Program-made: the position numbers and the translations under genes
The notes under the pieces: generated by a model
What the model saw: only the letters and a program-made list of their open reading frames with translations
The model's database searches: none
Told to the model about the DNA's origin: nothing
From: Candidatus Zhuqueibacterota bacterium
Lineage (GTDB): Bacteria > Zhuqueibacterota > Zhuqueibacteria > Oceanimicrobiales > Oceanimicrobiaceae
Direction: 5' to 3'
DNA: 64,000 nt
Assembly (NCBI GenBank): GCA_029262055.1
Contig: JAJDAD010000071.1
Span: 1-64,000, forward strand
In this document: positions 1 through 10,356 of the stretch, one piece after another
Position numbering within the stretch: the stretch's first letter is position 1
Layout of the letters: each line of letters starts with the position of its first letter

Positions 1-31
1 GGTTAGTACTTTGTCACAACCTCCGTTATGC

Positions 32-60
32 TTGACAATCGTTGAATTTGTTGTTATATT
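32..60 (+). promoter_or_regulatory. Sigma70-type promoter of prfB
   Basis: A perfect TTGACA (32-37) is followed after 17 bp by TATATT (55-60). Initiation near 67 would give a leader of about 43 nt before the prfB ATG at 110. The same -10 hexamer and spacing occur before smc and before the OLD-like gene, which supports the call. The ribosome binding site AGGAG is at 94-98. Confidence 0.8.
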
Positions 61-109
61 CGGCATCAATTTTAAGGCTTCAACGATAGATTTAGGAGAT
101 AAATTACCG

Positions 110-1244
110 ATGTCAGATGAATTGCGCGCTCAACTCAAGGAACTGGATGGCCGGATTCGTAATCTAAAGGTGCGTCTTTGACGTCGTCCATAGACAACAG
201 GAAGTTGATCGGCTCGAGAAGATTTCGGCTGAGCCTGGTTTTTGGGACGACCAGGAAAGAGCTCAAGCGGCCATGCGTGATCGGAGTGCGCATCTGGAAT
301 TCGTCGAGACCTACACAGAGATAGAAACGGGACATAACGATTTAGTAGACCTCCTGGAACTCGCCACGGAAGAGAAGGACCAGGAGACAATCAGTGAAAT
401 TGAAAACGATCTTGCCGGCCTGGTGAAGACCGTCGACCAGATTGAGTTTCAAAACATGCTTGGGGGAAAAGAGGATCCCAATAATGCCCTCTTGACTATA
501 CACCCGGGCGCCGGCGGTACAGAGTCTCAGGATTGGGCGCAAATGCTCATGCGGATGTACGTTCGCTGGATAGAAAACAGCGGCTACGGCCACGAGATTC
601 TCGACCTGCAGAGCGGGGACGAGGCAGGCATAAAGGGCGTTACAATCGAAGTAAAGGGGAAATATGCTTATGGCTACTTAAAGGCCGAAGCCGGGGTACA
701 TCGTCTCGTTCGCATCTCGCCATTCGACTCCAATTCCCGTCGCCACACTTCTTTTGCCTCAGTTTTCGTCTATCCCGAAATTGACGCCAATATCGAAATC
801 AAAATCGACGCAGGCGACCTGCGAGTCGACACCTACCGGGCCAGCGGCGCCGGTGGACAGCATGTAAACAAAACCAGTTCCGCAATCCGGATCACCCATT
901 TGCCGACCGGGATTGCGGTGCAATGCCAAAGCGAGCGCTCGCAACATCGTAACAAAGAAAGTGCGATGAAAATCTTGATGGCGCGCCTCTACCAAAAGAA
1001 GAAAGAGGAGGAGGACGAGAAGTTGTCCGAGATGGAGAAAAGCAAGAAAGATATCGCCTGGGGTAGTCAGATTAGATCTTACGTGTTTCATCCTTACAAT
1101 ATGGTGAAGGATCATCGGACCAGTGTGGAAACCGGCAATGTCCAGAAAGTAATGGACGGCGGCATTGATGAGTTTATTCATGCTTACCTGCTTGAGAGTG
1201 GCAGCAGCGGGGAGCCTGCACCGATATCGCAAGCTCCGGCTTGA
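110..1244 (+). CDS. prfB: Peptide chain release factor 2 with programmed +1 frameshift
   Basis: RF2 terminates translation at UGA and UAA. The ORF opens at ATG 110, reads 23 codons to an in-frame TGA at 179-181 and continues in the +1 frame from 180, giving about 377 residues, close to the usual 365. After the shift the protein reads PGFWDD, typical of the RF2 N-terminus. It carries the RF2 anticodon tripeptide SPF (in RISPFDSN) and the catalytic GGQ loop (GAGGQHVNKT). An automated call starting at the internal ATG 273 would lose the first ~54 residues. It is the first gene of a + strand run continuing with alr and lysS. Confidence 0.96.
166..182 (+). promoter_or_regulatory. RF2 autoregulatory frameshift site
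   Basis: A Shine-Dalgarno-like AAAGGTG (166-172) lies three bases before CTT TGA C (176-182), the same arrangement as in E. coli prfB. When RF2 is scarce the ribosome slips from CTT into the +1 frame and makes full-length RF2; when RF2 is abundant it terminates at the TGA. The mechanism is established for the family; its operation here is inferred from the sequence match. Confidence 0.93.
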
Positions 1245-1264
1245 TGTGAGTTGTGGTCGGACCG

Positions 1265-2386
1265 ATGAAGGCATGTACGCGGCCAACCTACGCTGAGATT
1301 TCTCTGGCAGCGGTTGGCCATAACATCAGGAAGATAAAGGAGCGGGTGTCACCTGCCCGGGTAATGGCTGTGGTGAAAGCGGACGGCTACGGTCACGGCG
1401 CGGTCGCCACGGCAAAAGCGGCTCTTGCCAACGGGGCGGACTCTCTTGCCGTCGCGCTCATCGACGAAGCGATTCAGTTGCGTCAGGCAGGCCTAACGGC
1501 GCCAGTTTTAGTGCTCGGGGGTTTCTTCGATTCGGATGCAGAGGTTTTCGGAGCTTACGAGCTTGAGGCCACTATTCTCGATTTCCGCAGAGCCCGGGCT
1601 CTCTCTGAATTGGGCGAACGGGACGGGAAACGCATTCGGGTCCACTTAAAAGTAGACACCGGTATGGGGCGCCTGGGCGTCGACTGGCTGCAGGCGCGAA
1701 CCCTGGCCGGACAGCTCGTCGAGCTTCCCGGCCTGCAACTCGCCGGGTTGTTCACGCACCTGGCGACTGCGGATCTGGCGGACAAGTCATTTGCTCGTAC
1801 ACAACTGGGACGATTTCAAGACGTTATTGTTGAGCTTGACCGGATGCAAATAGCGATACCGCTGAAACATGCGGCCAACAGTGGGGCCGTTTTGGATTTA
1901 CCCGAAAGCTATTTTGACCTGGTTCGGGTTGGCGTCTCGATGTACGGCTATTATCCCAGTCGGGAAACTTCGGAAAGTTTGCCGTTGATGCCGGCCATGA
2001 CTTTAAAGTCAAAAATCATGGCGACAAAGAAGATTGCAAAAGGCGGCTATATTAGTTATGGTCTTACCTATCAAGCGCCCGGGGAAATGCGTATTGCCAT
2101 TGTTCCTGTCGGGTACGGCGATGGGTACAATAGAAAACTGTCAAACAATGCCGAGGTCCTGATTCATGGCAGACGGTGTCCGGTCATAGGCCGGGTTTGT
2201 ATGGACCAGATCATGGTCGGGCTGAGCGATGATATCTCTGCGGAAGTTGGGGATGATGTGGTTTTGATGGGCAAGCAGGGGGATGCGGAGATATCGATTT
2301 ATGAAATCTGTGACAAATTGGACACGATTCCGTATGAGGTTACTTGTTGGGCCTCAAAGCGTGTACCCAGAGTCTACGCTAACTAG
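1265..2386 (+). CDS. alr: Alanine racemase
   Basis: This PLP-dependent enzyme interconverts L- and D-alanine for peptidoglycan. The N-terminal fold-III TIM barrel carries the PLP lysine in VVKADGYGHG (about residue 38 from this start), and the C-terminal beta domain has the catalytic tyrosine in ISYGLTY and the conserved GRVCMDQ. I chose ATG 1265 because family members begin close to the RPTYAEI motif; a GTG at 1253 in the same frame would add four residues. Neither has a strong ribosome binding site, so coupling to prfB, which ends at 1244, is likely. Length (373 aa) is normal. Confidence 0.95.
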   Translation: MKACTRPTYAEISLAAVGHNIRKIKERVSPARVMAVVKADGYGHGAVATAKAALANGADSLAVALIDEAIQLRQAGLTAPVLVLGGFFDSDAEVFGAYELEATILDFRRARALSELGERDGKRIRVHLKVDTGMGRLGVDWLQARTLAGQLVELPGLQLAGLFTHLATADLADKSFARTQLGRFQDVIVELDRMQIAIPLKHAANSGAVLDLPESYFDLVRVGVSMYGYYPSRETSESLPLMPAMTLKSKIMATKKIAKGGYISYGLTYQAPGEMRIAIVPVGYGDGYNRKLSNNAEVLIHGRRCPVIGRVCMDQIMVGLSDDISAEVGDDVVLMGKQGDAEISIYEICDKLDTIPYEVTCWASKRVPRVYAN

Positions 2387-2405
2387 TCGAGCAGAAATAT
2401 AGTTT

Positions 2406-3932
2406 ATGAGTGATATTGATAAAACTCAAGATACGGGTGACCTGAACGAGATAATGCGTGTCCGGCGCGAGAAGTTATCTCAATTGTACGATCTGGGTGC
2501 AAATCCTTATCCGTACGGTTTTGACCGGAGCCATTCTGCACATGAGATCCTTGCGGACCATGAGCAGCTTTTGGGAAAACAGGTCTCAGTCGCCGGCAGG
2601 CTTATGTCTATCCGTGGACACGGAAAAGTCGGATTCGGGCACATCATGGATACCAGTGGCAGGATTCAAATCTATGTGCGCAAGGACGAACTGCCGGAGC
2701 TGGACTTCAGCGTTTTTAAGCTCAGCGATATCGGTGACATCGTCGGCGTGACCGGAGAAGTGTTTATCACCAGAACCGGCGAGACCACGGTCAAGGCCGC
2801 AAAGTTTGAATTGCTGTCAAAGACGCTGCGGCCTCTCCCCGTCGTGAAAGAAAGGGGGGAAGGGGACGAGCGCGTTGTCTACGATCAGTTCGCTGACAAA
2901 GAATTGCGCTACCGGCAGCGTTACGTCGACCTGGTGGTAAATCCGGAAGTTCGCAATGTCTTCGTTGTGCGTTCCAGGGTGGTCAGCTACATGCGCCAGT
3001 TTCTCGATGACCTTGGTTTTCTGGAAGTTGAAACGCCTGTTCTGCAACCGATTTATGGTGGAGCGTCCGCCCGGCCTTTTGTTACGCATCACAATACGCT
3101 GGACATGCCGCTCTACCTGCGCGTGGCCGACGAGCTCTACCTGAAGCGGCTCATCGTTGGCGGATTTGATGGCGTTTACGAAATCTCCAAGGATTTTCGT
3201 AACGAAGGGATGGACCGGTTCCACAATCCGGAATTCACCATGATGGAGGTGTATGTCGCATACCAGGACTACACCTATATGATGGAGTTGGTCGAGAATC
3301 TGGTGAGCAGTATTGCTCAGAAGATTTTTGGTAAGACAGAACTGATTTACCAGGGAACCGAGATAGACCTGACACCACCGTGGCCGCGACTGCCATTGTT
3401 TCAGGCAATCGAGGAGCGTGTGGGGATTAATCTGTACGGCAAGAATCTTGCGGATTTGAAAAAAATCGCCTCTGACCTTGGCTTGAAGGTTGAACCGTTC
3501 TGGCGCGAGGGCAAACTCATCGACGAGATCTTCAGCGAAAAGGTCGAGCCATTCTTGATTCAACCAACGTTCATCACTGACTATCCGGTCGAGCTTTCAC
3601 CGCTGGCAAAGCGCCACCGGGATGACCCGAAGCTCGTGGAGCGCTTTGAACCGTTCATGATGGGGGGCGAAATCGGTAATGCATTTTCGGAGTTGAACGA
3701 CCCCATCGATCAAAGAGACAGATTCCTGGCGCAAAAGAAACTCCTCGAGCTGGGCGACGACGAAGCTCAGATGCTGGACGAGGATTATCTCCGGGCCCTC
3801 GAGTACGGCATGCCTCCAACCGGCGGTCTTGGCATTGGCATCGACCGTCTGGTCATGCTGTTTGCTGATCAACCATCCATTCGCGACGTCATTTTTTTTC
3901 CACAGATGCGTCCGGAAAAACCCACTGAATAG
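2406..3932 (+). CDS. lysS: Lysyl-tRNA synthetase, class II
   Basis: This enzyme charges tRNA-Lys. It has an N-terminal OB-fold anticodon-binding domain (about residues 60-160, including GRLMSIRGHGKVGFGHI) and a class II catalytic core with motif 2 (EISKDFRNEGMDRFHNPEFT) and motif 3 (GGLGIGIDRLVML) near the C-terminus. Length 508 aa is typical. It starts 19 bases after alr and ends 12 bases before the LolC/E gene, so the genes probably share a transcript. Confidence 0.96.
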   Translation: MSDIDKTQDTGDLNEIMRVRREKLSQLYDLGANPYPYGFDRSHSAHEILADHEQLLGKQVSVAGRLMSIRGHGKVGFGHIMDTSGRIQIYVRKDELPELDFSVFKLSDIGDIVGVTGEVFITRTGETTVKAAKFELLSKTLRPLPVVKERGEGDERVVYDQFADKELRYRQRYVDLVVNPEVRNVFVVRSRVVSYMRQFLDDLGFLEVETPVLQPIYGGASARPFVTHHNTLDMPLYLRVADELYLKRLIVGGFDGVYEISKDFRNEGMDRFHNPEFTMMEVYVAYQDYTYMMELVENLVSSIAQKIFGKTELIYQGTEIDLTPPWPRLPLFQAIEERVGINLYGKNLADLKKIASDLGLKVEPFWREGKLIDEIFSEKVEPFLIQPTFITDYPVELSPLAKRHRDDPKLVERFEPFMMGGEIGNAFSELNDPIDQRDRFLAQKKLLELGDDEAQMLDEDYLRALEYGMPPTGGLGIGIDRLVMLFADQPSIRDVIFFPQMRPEKPTE

Positions 3933-3944
3933 GTGGTTCACTCT

Positions 3945-5183
3945 ATGTCGTACGAACTATTCATAGCTAACCGTTACCTGAGGTCCAAGCGCAAGACCGG
4001 CCTGATCTCCATCATCACCTATATTTCCATTATTGGTGTTATGATCGGAGTCGCCGCCCTGATCATTGTGCTTTCGGTGATGAACGGCTTTGAGAGTGAA
4101 GTCCGCTCGCGGATTATTGGCTTTGGCGCCCATATCGAGCTGAGAACGTATCACAATGCCGGCCTGGAAGCACCGGATGATGTAGCTGAAAAAATATCGG
4201 GCATAGACAAGATCGTAGGCACGTCACCCTATATTAATGAAAAAGCGCTCATCATTTCGAAGAACAAAAAGGGTGGAGTAGCGGTTAAGGGTGTCGATCC
4301 CCAAACCCTGGCCAGCGTATCGGACATCGAAGAAAAAATCGTCTACGGCGTTTTCGACATCGGGCAGATCGATACGGACAGGAAATCTTATCCGGGCATT
4401 GTCCTGGGTGTCTATCTGGCCGACAACCTTGGCGCGGATGTGGGCGACAAAGTTCAGATACTGAGTCCCACCGGTATCAACCCGCTCTTGCTCAGCTCAA
4501 CGCCAAACCTCCGCACGTTTATCGTGACCGGCTATTTTGAAACCGGAATTTACGAGTTTGATGATATTTTTGCCTACGTCGCTATCCCGGAAGCGCAAAG
4601 GCTTTTCGACATGAAGGGCAAGGTGAGTGGCCTGGAAGTACGGCTGGAAAGTCTGGAGCAGGCAGACACTGTTGCCGGCCAAATTGAGGAAATCCTCGGC
4701 TATCCTTATGCAACCGTGACCTGGTTTCAAATGCATAAGAATCTTTTCTCGTGGATGCAGATTGAGAAATGGATGATGTTTATCGTGCTGAGCCTGATTA
4801 TCATGGTCGCGGCATTCAACATCGTGGGGACTGTCATCATGATAGTGCTGGAGAAGACCAAGGAGATCGGTATCCTGAAATCTATGGGCGCTACTTCCGC
4901 GGGAATAAGGAGGATTTTCATTCTCGAGGGCTTGATCGGAGGAGTGATCGGTACTATTTTGGGCCTCGTGATCGGCTTTACCTTATGTTGGATTCAACAG
5001 GAATACAAGATCATCTCCCTGCCACCGGATGTCTATATCATCACTGCTGTCCCGGTGCTTATGAAGAAACTGGATTTTTTGTTTATCGGTGCTGTTGCAT
5101 TGATTCTATGCTATCTGGCAGCGGTCTACCCGGCGCGCAATGCGGCCCGGCTAGAGCCGGTTGAGGCGATACGGTATGAGTAA
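3945..5183 (+). CDS. Lipoprotein-releasing ABC permease, LolC/LolE family
   Basis: Inner-membrane permease that extracts outer-membrane lipoproteins and hands them to a periplasmic carrier. It has a TM helix at residues ~20-45, a large periplasmic MacB-like domain (~50-270) and three C-terminal TM helices of the FtsX type, with KEIGILKSMGAT just after the second helix. ATG 3945 is preceded by AGGTGG (3931-3936) at 8 bases, so I prefer it to the in-frame GTG at 3933. One permease gene is present, so a LolC/E homodimer or a second distant copy is possible. It sits directly before lolD. Confidence 0.9.
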   Translation: MSYELFIANRYLRSKRKTGLISIITYISIIGVMIGVAALIIVLSVMNGFESEVRSRIIGFGAHIELRTYHNAGLEAPDDVAEKISGIDKIVGTSPYINEKALIISKNKKGGVAVKGVDPQTLASVSDIEEKIVYGVFDIGQIDTDRKSYPGIVLGVYLADNLGADVGDKVQILSPTGINPLLLSSTPNLRTFIVTGYFETGIYEFDDIFAYVAIPEAQRLFDMKGKVSGLEVRLESLEQADTVAGQIEEILGYPYATVTWFQMHKNLFSWMQIEKWMMFIVLSLIIMVAAFNIVGTVIMIVLEKTKEIGILKSMGATSAGIRRIFILEGLIGGVIGTILGLVIGFTLCWIQQEYKIISLPPDVYIITAVPVLMKKLDFLFIGAVALILCYLAAVYPARNAARLEPVEAIRYE

Positions 5184-5186
5184 GCA

Positions 5187-5891
5187 ATGAGCTCGGATAA
5201 TATCATACTCTCGGTTCGTGGCCTGCAAAAGGTCTACCAAAGTGGTCGCAACCGGGTGCATGTCCTCAAGGGCATCGACTTTGATGTCACCGAAGGCCAG
5301 ATCGTTGCGCTGATAGGCCCGTCCGGAGTTGGCAAGAGCACGCTGCTGAACATTGTCGGGACCCTGGATCGCCCGACTCAGGGCAATCTGCGGATCGCCG
5401 ATACCGACGTACTTGAGTTTGACGAACCAGGACTTGCGCGCTTTCGCAACGAGACAATTGGGTTTGTATTTCAGTTTCACCATCTTTTGCCGGAGTTTAC
5501 CGCAATTGAGAACGTCATGATGCCCGGCCTGATCGCCGGCCGGTCCAAGGCACAACTGTGGCAACGGGCACATGGTTTGCTCAAAGAAGTGGGACTGGAG
5601 CATCGGATTGAGCATCGGCCCGGGGAGTTATCGGGCGGTGAAATGCAGAGAGTGGCGGTGGCGCGAGCCCTGATGAACAATCCCAGAATCGTATTTGCCG
5701 ACGAACCTTCCGGAAATCTCGACATTTCGGCCAGTAAAGCCCTACATGATTTACTTTGGAACTTAAGCCGCAAGCATAACCGGACGTTTATAATAGTAAC
5801 GCATAACAACGAACTAGCCCGAGAAGCGGACAAGGTGCTCGACATCTTTGACGGCCGTATCAAGAACGAACATATGAATCAGGTTATCTAA
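5187..5891 (+). CDS. lolD: Lipoprotein-releasing ABC ATPase LolD
   Basis: ATPase partner of the preceding permease. Walker A is GPSGVGKST, the ABC signature LSGGEMQRVAVARAL, and Walker B IVFADEPSGNLD, where the SGNLD ending is typical of the MacB/LolD/FtsE class. Length 234 aa is standard. It begins three bases after the permease stop and ends one base before mcsA. The presence of a Lol exporter is direct evidence for a diderm cell. Confidence 0.92.
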   Translation: MSSDNIILSVRGLQKVYQSGRNRVHVLKGIDFDVTEGQIVALIGPSGVGKSTLLNIVGTLDRPTQGNLRIADTDVLEFDEPGLARFRNETIGFVFQFHHLLPEFTAIENVMMPGLIAGRSKAQLWQRAHGLLKEVGLEHRIEHRPGELSGGEMQRVAVARALMNNPRIVFADEPSGNLDISASKALHDLLWNLSRKHNRTFIIVTHNNELAREADKVLDIFDGRIKNEHMNQVI

Positions 5892-5892
5892 C

Positions 5893-6420
5893 ATGATCTG
5901 CCAACTCTGCAAAAAAACGCCTGCAAGTATCAAGATATCGCATCACATTAATAACAAAAAAATAGAGATCAGTTTGTGCAAAGAGTGCGCCGAGGAGAAA
6001 AGCCTTAACAACCCCCTGGTAACATTGCCCCAGATGTTCGGCAATTTTATCTCTGAATTGATCGGCGAAGATGCTTTTGCCGAAAGACAGCACAATTCCG
6101 GGCTATGCTGTGAAGCCTGTGGCACAAGCTGGGAAATGTTTCAAGATACGGGTCTATTGGGGTGCGATATTTGCTACCAGACTTTTCAGGCAGATTTGAA
6201 GGTTATTCTCAGACGTATTCACGGTAGCAATCAACACATCGGATGCCGTCCCAAATCGTTACGGCATATAATTGATGAGTCAGAGATCAAAAATCTCAAC
6301 GTTCGCTTGAAAACGGCGATAAGAAGAGAACAATTTGAAGAGGCAGCAAAGCTCCGGGACATGATACGGGACGCGCAAGACACGACTGATTACAACGACA
6401 ATGATGGAATCCTAAGGTGA
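5893..6420 (+). CDS. mcsA: McsA-like zinc/UVR protein, activator of protein-arginine kinase
   Basis: Two pairs of CxxC zinc sites are visible: C3/C6 with C29/C32 near the N-terminus, then CCEAC and CDIC in the middle. The C-terminus has a UVR motif (KTAIRREQFEEAAKLRDMIRD). This is the architecture of McsA, which in Bacillus activates the arginine kinase McsB. It overlaps mcsB by four bases (GTGA), indicating translational coupling. Length 175 aa matches the family. Confidence 0.88.
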   Translation: MICQLCKKTPASIKISHHINNKKIEISLCKECAEEKSLNNPLVTLPQMFGNFISELIGEDAFAERQHNSGLCCEACGTSWEMFQDTGLLGCDICYQTFQADLKVILRRIHGSNQHIGCRPKSLRHIIDESEIKNLNVRLKTAIRREQFEEAAKLRDMIRDAQDTTDYNDNDGILR

Positions 6421-7532
6421 ATAAACCGCACAGAGCTACTCAGGAAGATGTTACGCTAGTGGGCGTCGGCGCCTCAGTACGCAGGGAGCCTGATGACCTC
6501 ACCTGGCAATTTGCATCCTGGCTCACGACTGAAGATGAATTTTCAGACTCGGTGCTGTCTTCCCGGGTTCGTTTGGCCAGAAATATTCGGGGCTATAGAT
6601 TCCCCCATCGGGCATCGCATGAAGAGTTATCCGCAGTCATCAAACGGGTAAAGAACGTCTGTCCTAAATGCCCATCTCTGGAAAATGCGCGCTACATTGA
6701 GATTCAAAAACTGTCAGACCTGGAGTGTAAGTACCTGGTGGAACGCCGGCAGGCGAGCCCGCAACTCATTGAAAGTGATTCTCCGTCCTTGCTGATTCTG
6801 TCGGAATCCGAAGACCTCAGCATAATGGTCAACGAAGAAGACCATTTGCGCATTCAGTGTGTTGAGGCAGGCCTGGGCATTGACAGTGCCTGGGAAAAAA
6901 TAACACGCCTGGATGATGAACTTGAAGAGAGTCTGGACGTTTGCTATTCAAGAGAGTTTGGTTACTTGACGAGTTGTCCTACCAATATTGGGACTGGATT
7001 AAGAGTTTCGGTCTTCGTACATTTACCCGGATTGTCGTTGCGCGGCAAGATAGACTCTGTTCTGGAACGACTTCCTGACTCCGAAATAGCGATACGCGGG
7101 TTTTGCGGTGAGGGCTCAGAGTCGATCGGAAATATTTATCAGATTTCGAACCAACCCACACTCGGGCGAACGGAGTCGAACGTGATAAGCAGGATCATTC
7201 AGACGGCCAAACAATTGATCGAACTTGAGCGTGATGCCAGGGTCACACTGTTGGAGAAGAGCCGCGTAACAGTTGAGGATGCAGTTTTCCGGGCTCTGGG
7301 ATTGTTGAAACACGCAAGAGTAATCTCTTCCTTTGAGGCGATGGACTTATTGTCAACGCTGCGTCTGGGTTCGGAACTTGGACTTGTTAAAGAAATCTCG
7401 CGTCTGGCCGTCAGTCAGCTCATCGTTCTGGTTCAGCCGGGACACCTGCAACGGATTTATCGCAAGAAGCTCGGTGCCGAAGACCGCGATATGTTGCGGG
7501 CGGAATTCATCCGTCAGAATCTTGTTGTTTAG
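6417..7532 (+). CDS. mcsB: Protein-arginine kinase McsB
   Basis: ATP:guanido phosphotransferase that phosphorylates arginines on proteins and marks them for ClpC-ClpP. Recognisable motifs are SSRVRLARNIRGYRFP, NEEDHLRIQ with the catalytic acidic residues, and TSCPTNIGTGLR with the active-site cysteine. The start is the GTG overlapping the mcsA stop. At 371 aa it is slightly longer than Bacillus McsB because of about 25 extra N-terminal residues. The mcsA-mcsB-clpC order is that of the Bacillota ctsR operon, but no ctsR repressor gene is present here. Confidence 0.92.
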   Translation: MNKPHRATQEDVTLVGVGASVRREPDDLTWQFASWLTTEDEFSDSVLSSRVRLARNIRGYRFPHRASHEELSAVIKRVKNVCPKCPSLENARYIEIQKLSDLECKYLVERRQASPQLIESDSPSLLILSESEDLSIMVNEEDHLRIQCVEAGLGIDSAWEKITRLDDELEESLDVCYSREFGYLTSCPTNIGTGLRVSVFVHLPGLSLRGKIDSVLERLPDSEIAIRGFCGEGSESIGNIYQISNQPTLGRTESNVISRIIQTAKQLIELERDARVTLLEKSRVTVEDAVFRALGLLKHARVISSFEAMDLLSTLRLGSELGLVKEISRLAVSQLIVLVQPGHLQRIYRKKLGAEDRDMLRAEFIRQNLVV

Positions 7533-7614
7533 GAAAGATGGAATGTACGTCCGCCCGGCAGATGTTTCTAATAGAAGAAAGCAGTGCATCACATTTTTTC
7601 ATGGAGTTTAAAAT

Positions 7615-10116
7615 ATGAAGAATAATTTCTCTAGTCGAGTTCAGATGGTCATTCAGTTTTCCAGAGAAGAGGCATTGCGATTGGGCCATGACTATATCGG
7701 AACCGAGCATTTGCTGCTTGGATTGATTAGAGAAGGCGAGGGGATCGCAGTTGAGATTCTACGAAACTTAGGGTGTGACCTCGACGAAATCAAGAGATCC
7801 GTCGAGGACTCTGTCAAGCCTTCCGGGGAAACAATGACGATCGGGAACATCCCGTTTACGAAAAGAGCCGAAAAAATCTTGAAAATGGCCTATGTCGAGG
7901 CCGAGAAATATAAGTCGGATATCATTGGCACCGAGCACCTGCTATTGGCCCTGGTGAAAGAAAAAGATGGGGTCGCTGCGCAGGTTCTTCTCAGCTTTGA
8001 TGTCAACTACGATACGGTCCGAGAGGAGCTCGAGAATATTTTACGCGGCTCACCTTCGACAAAAGAGTCCGCTGGCCAGCAAAAATCCAAGACCCCGGCG
8101 CTGGACCATTTTGGCCGGGATTTGACGGAACTGGCACGCAAGGATGAGCTGGATCCTATCATTGGCCGTGACAATGAAATTCAGCGCGTCGCGCAAATAC
8201 TAAGCCGGCGCAAGAAAAACAACCCGGTCCTGATCGGTGAGCCTGGCGTTGGCAAGACTGCCATCGCAGAAGGGCTTGCATTGAGAATCATCGATCGCAA
8301 GGTTCCGAGAATCCTGCACAACAAGCGTGTCGTAACGCTCGACCTCGGCGCCATCGTCGCTGGTACAAAGTACAGAGGGCAGTTCGAAGAGAGAATGAAG
8401 GCCATTATGAACGAGTTGCAGCGGGCCAAGGATGTCATTCTGTTTATCGACGAATTGCACACGATTGTCGGAGCAGGCGGAGCCTCGGGCTCTTTGGACG
8501 CATCGAATATGTTCAAGCCTGCGCTGGCCCGCGGAGAGTTGCAATGCATCGGTGCGACAACCCTGGACGAGTACCGCCAGCATATTGAGAAAGACGGCGC
8601 TCTGGAACGGCGTTTTCAGAAAATTGTCGTCGATGCGCCATCTGCCGATGAAGCTCTGCTCATTCTGCAAGGCCTCAAAGAACGCTACGAACAGCACCAC
8701 AAAGTCAAGTTCGACGACGAAGCGATCGCCGCTGCGGTCAAACTGTCTGAGCGTTACATTGCAGATCGTTATTTGCCCGATAAAGCCATCGATGTGATGG
8801 ACGAAACCGGAGCGCGCGTCCACCTGGCCAATATCGTTGTGCCGAAAGAGATCACCGATTTCGAAGAGAAGATCAAGAAAGTACGGCATGAGAAAGAATC
8901 TGTGATCAAGGCACAGGAGTTTGAAAGAGCAGCCGTGCTGAGGGATAATGAGAAACAGTTAAACCGTAAACTCGAAGCTGCCAAGCGGCGTTGGAAAGAC
9001 ACCGAGGATGAGTTCCTCGCCACCGTTACCGAAGAAGATATCGCCGACGTCGTGGCCATGATGACCGGCATCCCGGTACAGCGGGTCGCAAAATCCGAAT
9101 CCGACAAGATTCTCGAAATGGAAAGCGAGTTACAGAAGTCAATCGTAGGTCAGGATGATGCCCTGCACGTTTTGAGCAAAGCGATTCGTCGCACCCGTGC
9201 GGGCTTGAAGGATCCCAATCGTCCTATCGGTTCTTTCATTTTTCTCGGACCCACAGGTGTTGGCAAGACGCAACTTGCCAAAGTGCTGGCTCGCTACCTA
9301 TTCGAAGATGAGGAAGCTCTGATTCGTTTGGACATGTCCGAGTACATGGAGAAGTTCTCTGTTTCGCGCCTGACCGGTGCACCTCCGGGATACGTCGGAT
9401 ACGAAGAAGGCGGCCAGCTCACCGAAAAAGTGCGGCGCCACCCGTATTCTGTAGTCCTCTTCGACGAGATTGAGAAAGCACATCCGGACGTTTTCAACAT
9501 CCTGCTGCAGATTCTCGACGATGGTCAGCTCACGGATGGATTAGGCCGCAAGGTGGATTTTAAGAATACGATTCTCATCATGACCTCAAATATCGGTGCC
9601 CGTGACATCAAGAAGGGCGGCGGGATTGGCTTTTCTTTCGATACGGAATCATCAGACTACGACGGAATGCGCAGCAAGATTCTGGAGGAAGTAAAGCGAT
9701 TGTTCAATCCTGAGTTCATCAACCGGGTTGACGAAACCGTGGTCTTCCGAGCCTTGAAGAAGGAGCACATGACCAAGATCGTCGACATCGTTCTGGATGA
9801 AATGCTGAGCAAAGTGGAGGACCGTGAAATCGAAATCGAGCTCACCAAAGGCGCAAAGGAATATATTGCAGACCTGGGCTTCGATCCGGTTTATGGCGCC
9901 AGACCGCTTCGGCGTACCATCCAAAAGCACATTGAAGATGCAATCGCCGAAGAAATATTGCGCGGAAAATTTGGCGATGGCAGCCAAATTTCCGTCAAGA
10001 AGAAAGGCGATGAACTGGTGTTTGTAGAGTCGGCCCGCAAGAAAGTCAAGAAAACCTCAAAGGGCCGGTCCAACGACAACAGGCAGAGCCCTAAGACGGA
10101 GGAGATTGAAAGCTAG
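7615..10116 (+). CDS. clpC: ATP-dependent Clp protease ATP-binding subunit ClpC
   Basis: Hsp100 unfoldase that feeds substrates to ClpP. Domains in order: double Clp-N repeat (residues ~1-145), first AAA module with Walker A GEPGVGKT (208-215), a middle region with a UVR motif ([20 protein letters not shown], ~420-445), second AAA module with Walker [10 protein letters not shown] (545-553), and a D2-small domain. The UVR motif separates ClpC from ClpB and ClpA and fits recognition of McsB/phospho-arginine substrates. The C-terminal tail is lysine/serine-rich. It lies 82 bases after mcsB. Confidence 0.95.
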   Translation: MKNNFSSRVQMVIQFSREEALRLGHDYIGTEHLLLGLIREGEGIAVEILRNLGCDLDEIKRSVEDSVKPSGETMTIGNIPFTKRAEKILKMAYVEAEKYKSDIIGTEHLLLALVKEKDGVAAQVLLSFDVNYDTVREELENILRGSPSTKESAGQQKSKTPALDHFGRDLTELARKDELDPIIGRDNEIQRVAQILSRRKKNNPVLIGEPGVGKTAIAEGLALRIIDRKVPRILHNKRVVTLDLGAIVAGTKYRGQFEERMKAIMNELQRAKDVILFIDELHTIVGAGGASGSLDASNMFKPALARGELQCIGATTLDEYRQHIEKDGALERRFQKIVVDAPSADEALLILQGLKERYEQHHKVKFDDEAIAAAVKLSERYIADRYLPDKAIDVMDETGARVHLANIVVPKEITDFEEKIKKVRHEKESVIKAQEFERAAVLRDNEKQLNRKLEAAKRRWKDTEDEFLATVTEEDIADVVAMMTGIPVQRVAKSESDKILEMESELQKSIVGQDDALHVLSKAIRRTRAGLKDPNRPIGSFIFLGPTGVGKTQLAKVLARYLFEDEEALIRLDMSEYMEKFSVSRLTGAPPGYVGYEEGGQLTEKVRRHPYSVVLFDEIEKAHPDVFNILLQILDDGQLTDGLGRKVDFKNTILIMTSNIGARDIKKGGGIGFSFDTESSDYDGMRSKILEEVKRLFNPEFINRVDETVVFRALKKEHMTKIVDIVLDEMLSKVEDREIEIELTKGAKEYIADLGFDPVYGARPLRRTIQKHIEDAIAEEILRGKFGDGSQISVKKKGDELVFVESARKKVKKTSKGRSNDNRQSPKTEEIES

Positions 10117-10139
10117 CTGATGTGAGTAGGGCTGCCGGG

Positions 10140-10193
10140 ACTTTTGGGGGCAACACTCGCACGAGCGTTGTTCTCAAAAGTCTCTTCATTTTT
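10140..10193 (+). terminator. Rho-independent terminator after clpC
   Basis: Arms 10140-10159 and 10162-10181 pair over about 20 positions with three G-U wobbles and one mismatch, followed by a T-rich stretch ending in TTTTT (about 10189-10193). It lies 23 bases after the clpC stop and closes the long transcript that begins at prfB. Confidence 0.8.
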
Positions 10194-10285
10194 GTACGAC
10201 ATTTTCACGATGAAATCTGCAGGAAACAGGACGTTTTGTCTATCACCTTTCGCTCATTCTCCACGCCCTGTCCGGAAGTTTTAGC

Positions 10286-10314
10286 TTGATTTGGTTTTAG
10301 ACCGTATTTATATT
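10286..10314 (+). promoter_or_regulatory. Promoter of the OLD-like ATPase gene
   Basis: TTGATT (10286-10291) is followed after exactly 17 bp by TATATT (10309-10314). Transcription would start near 10321, ruling out translation from the upstream in-frame TTG at 10291 and supporting ATG 10357 as the start. Confidence 0.65.
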
Positions 10315-10356
10315 TTCGCCGATAATCTTGGGCTTTTCACTTTTCAAACGAACGTT

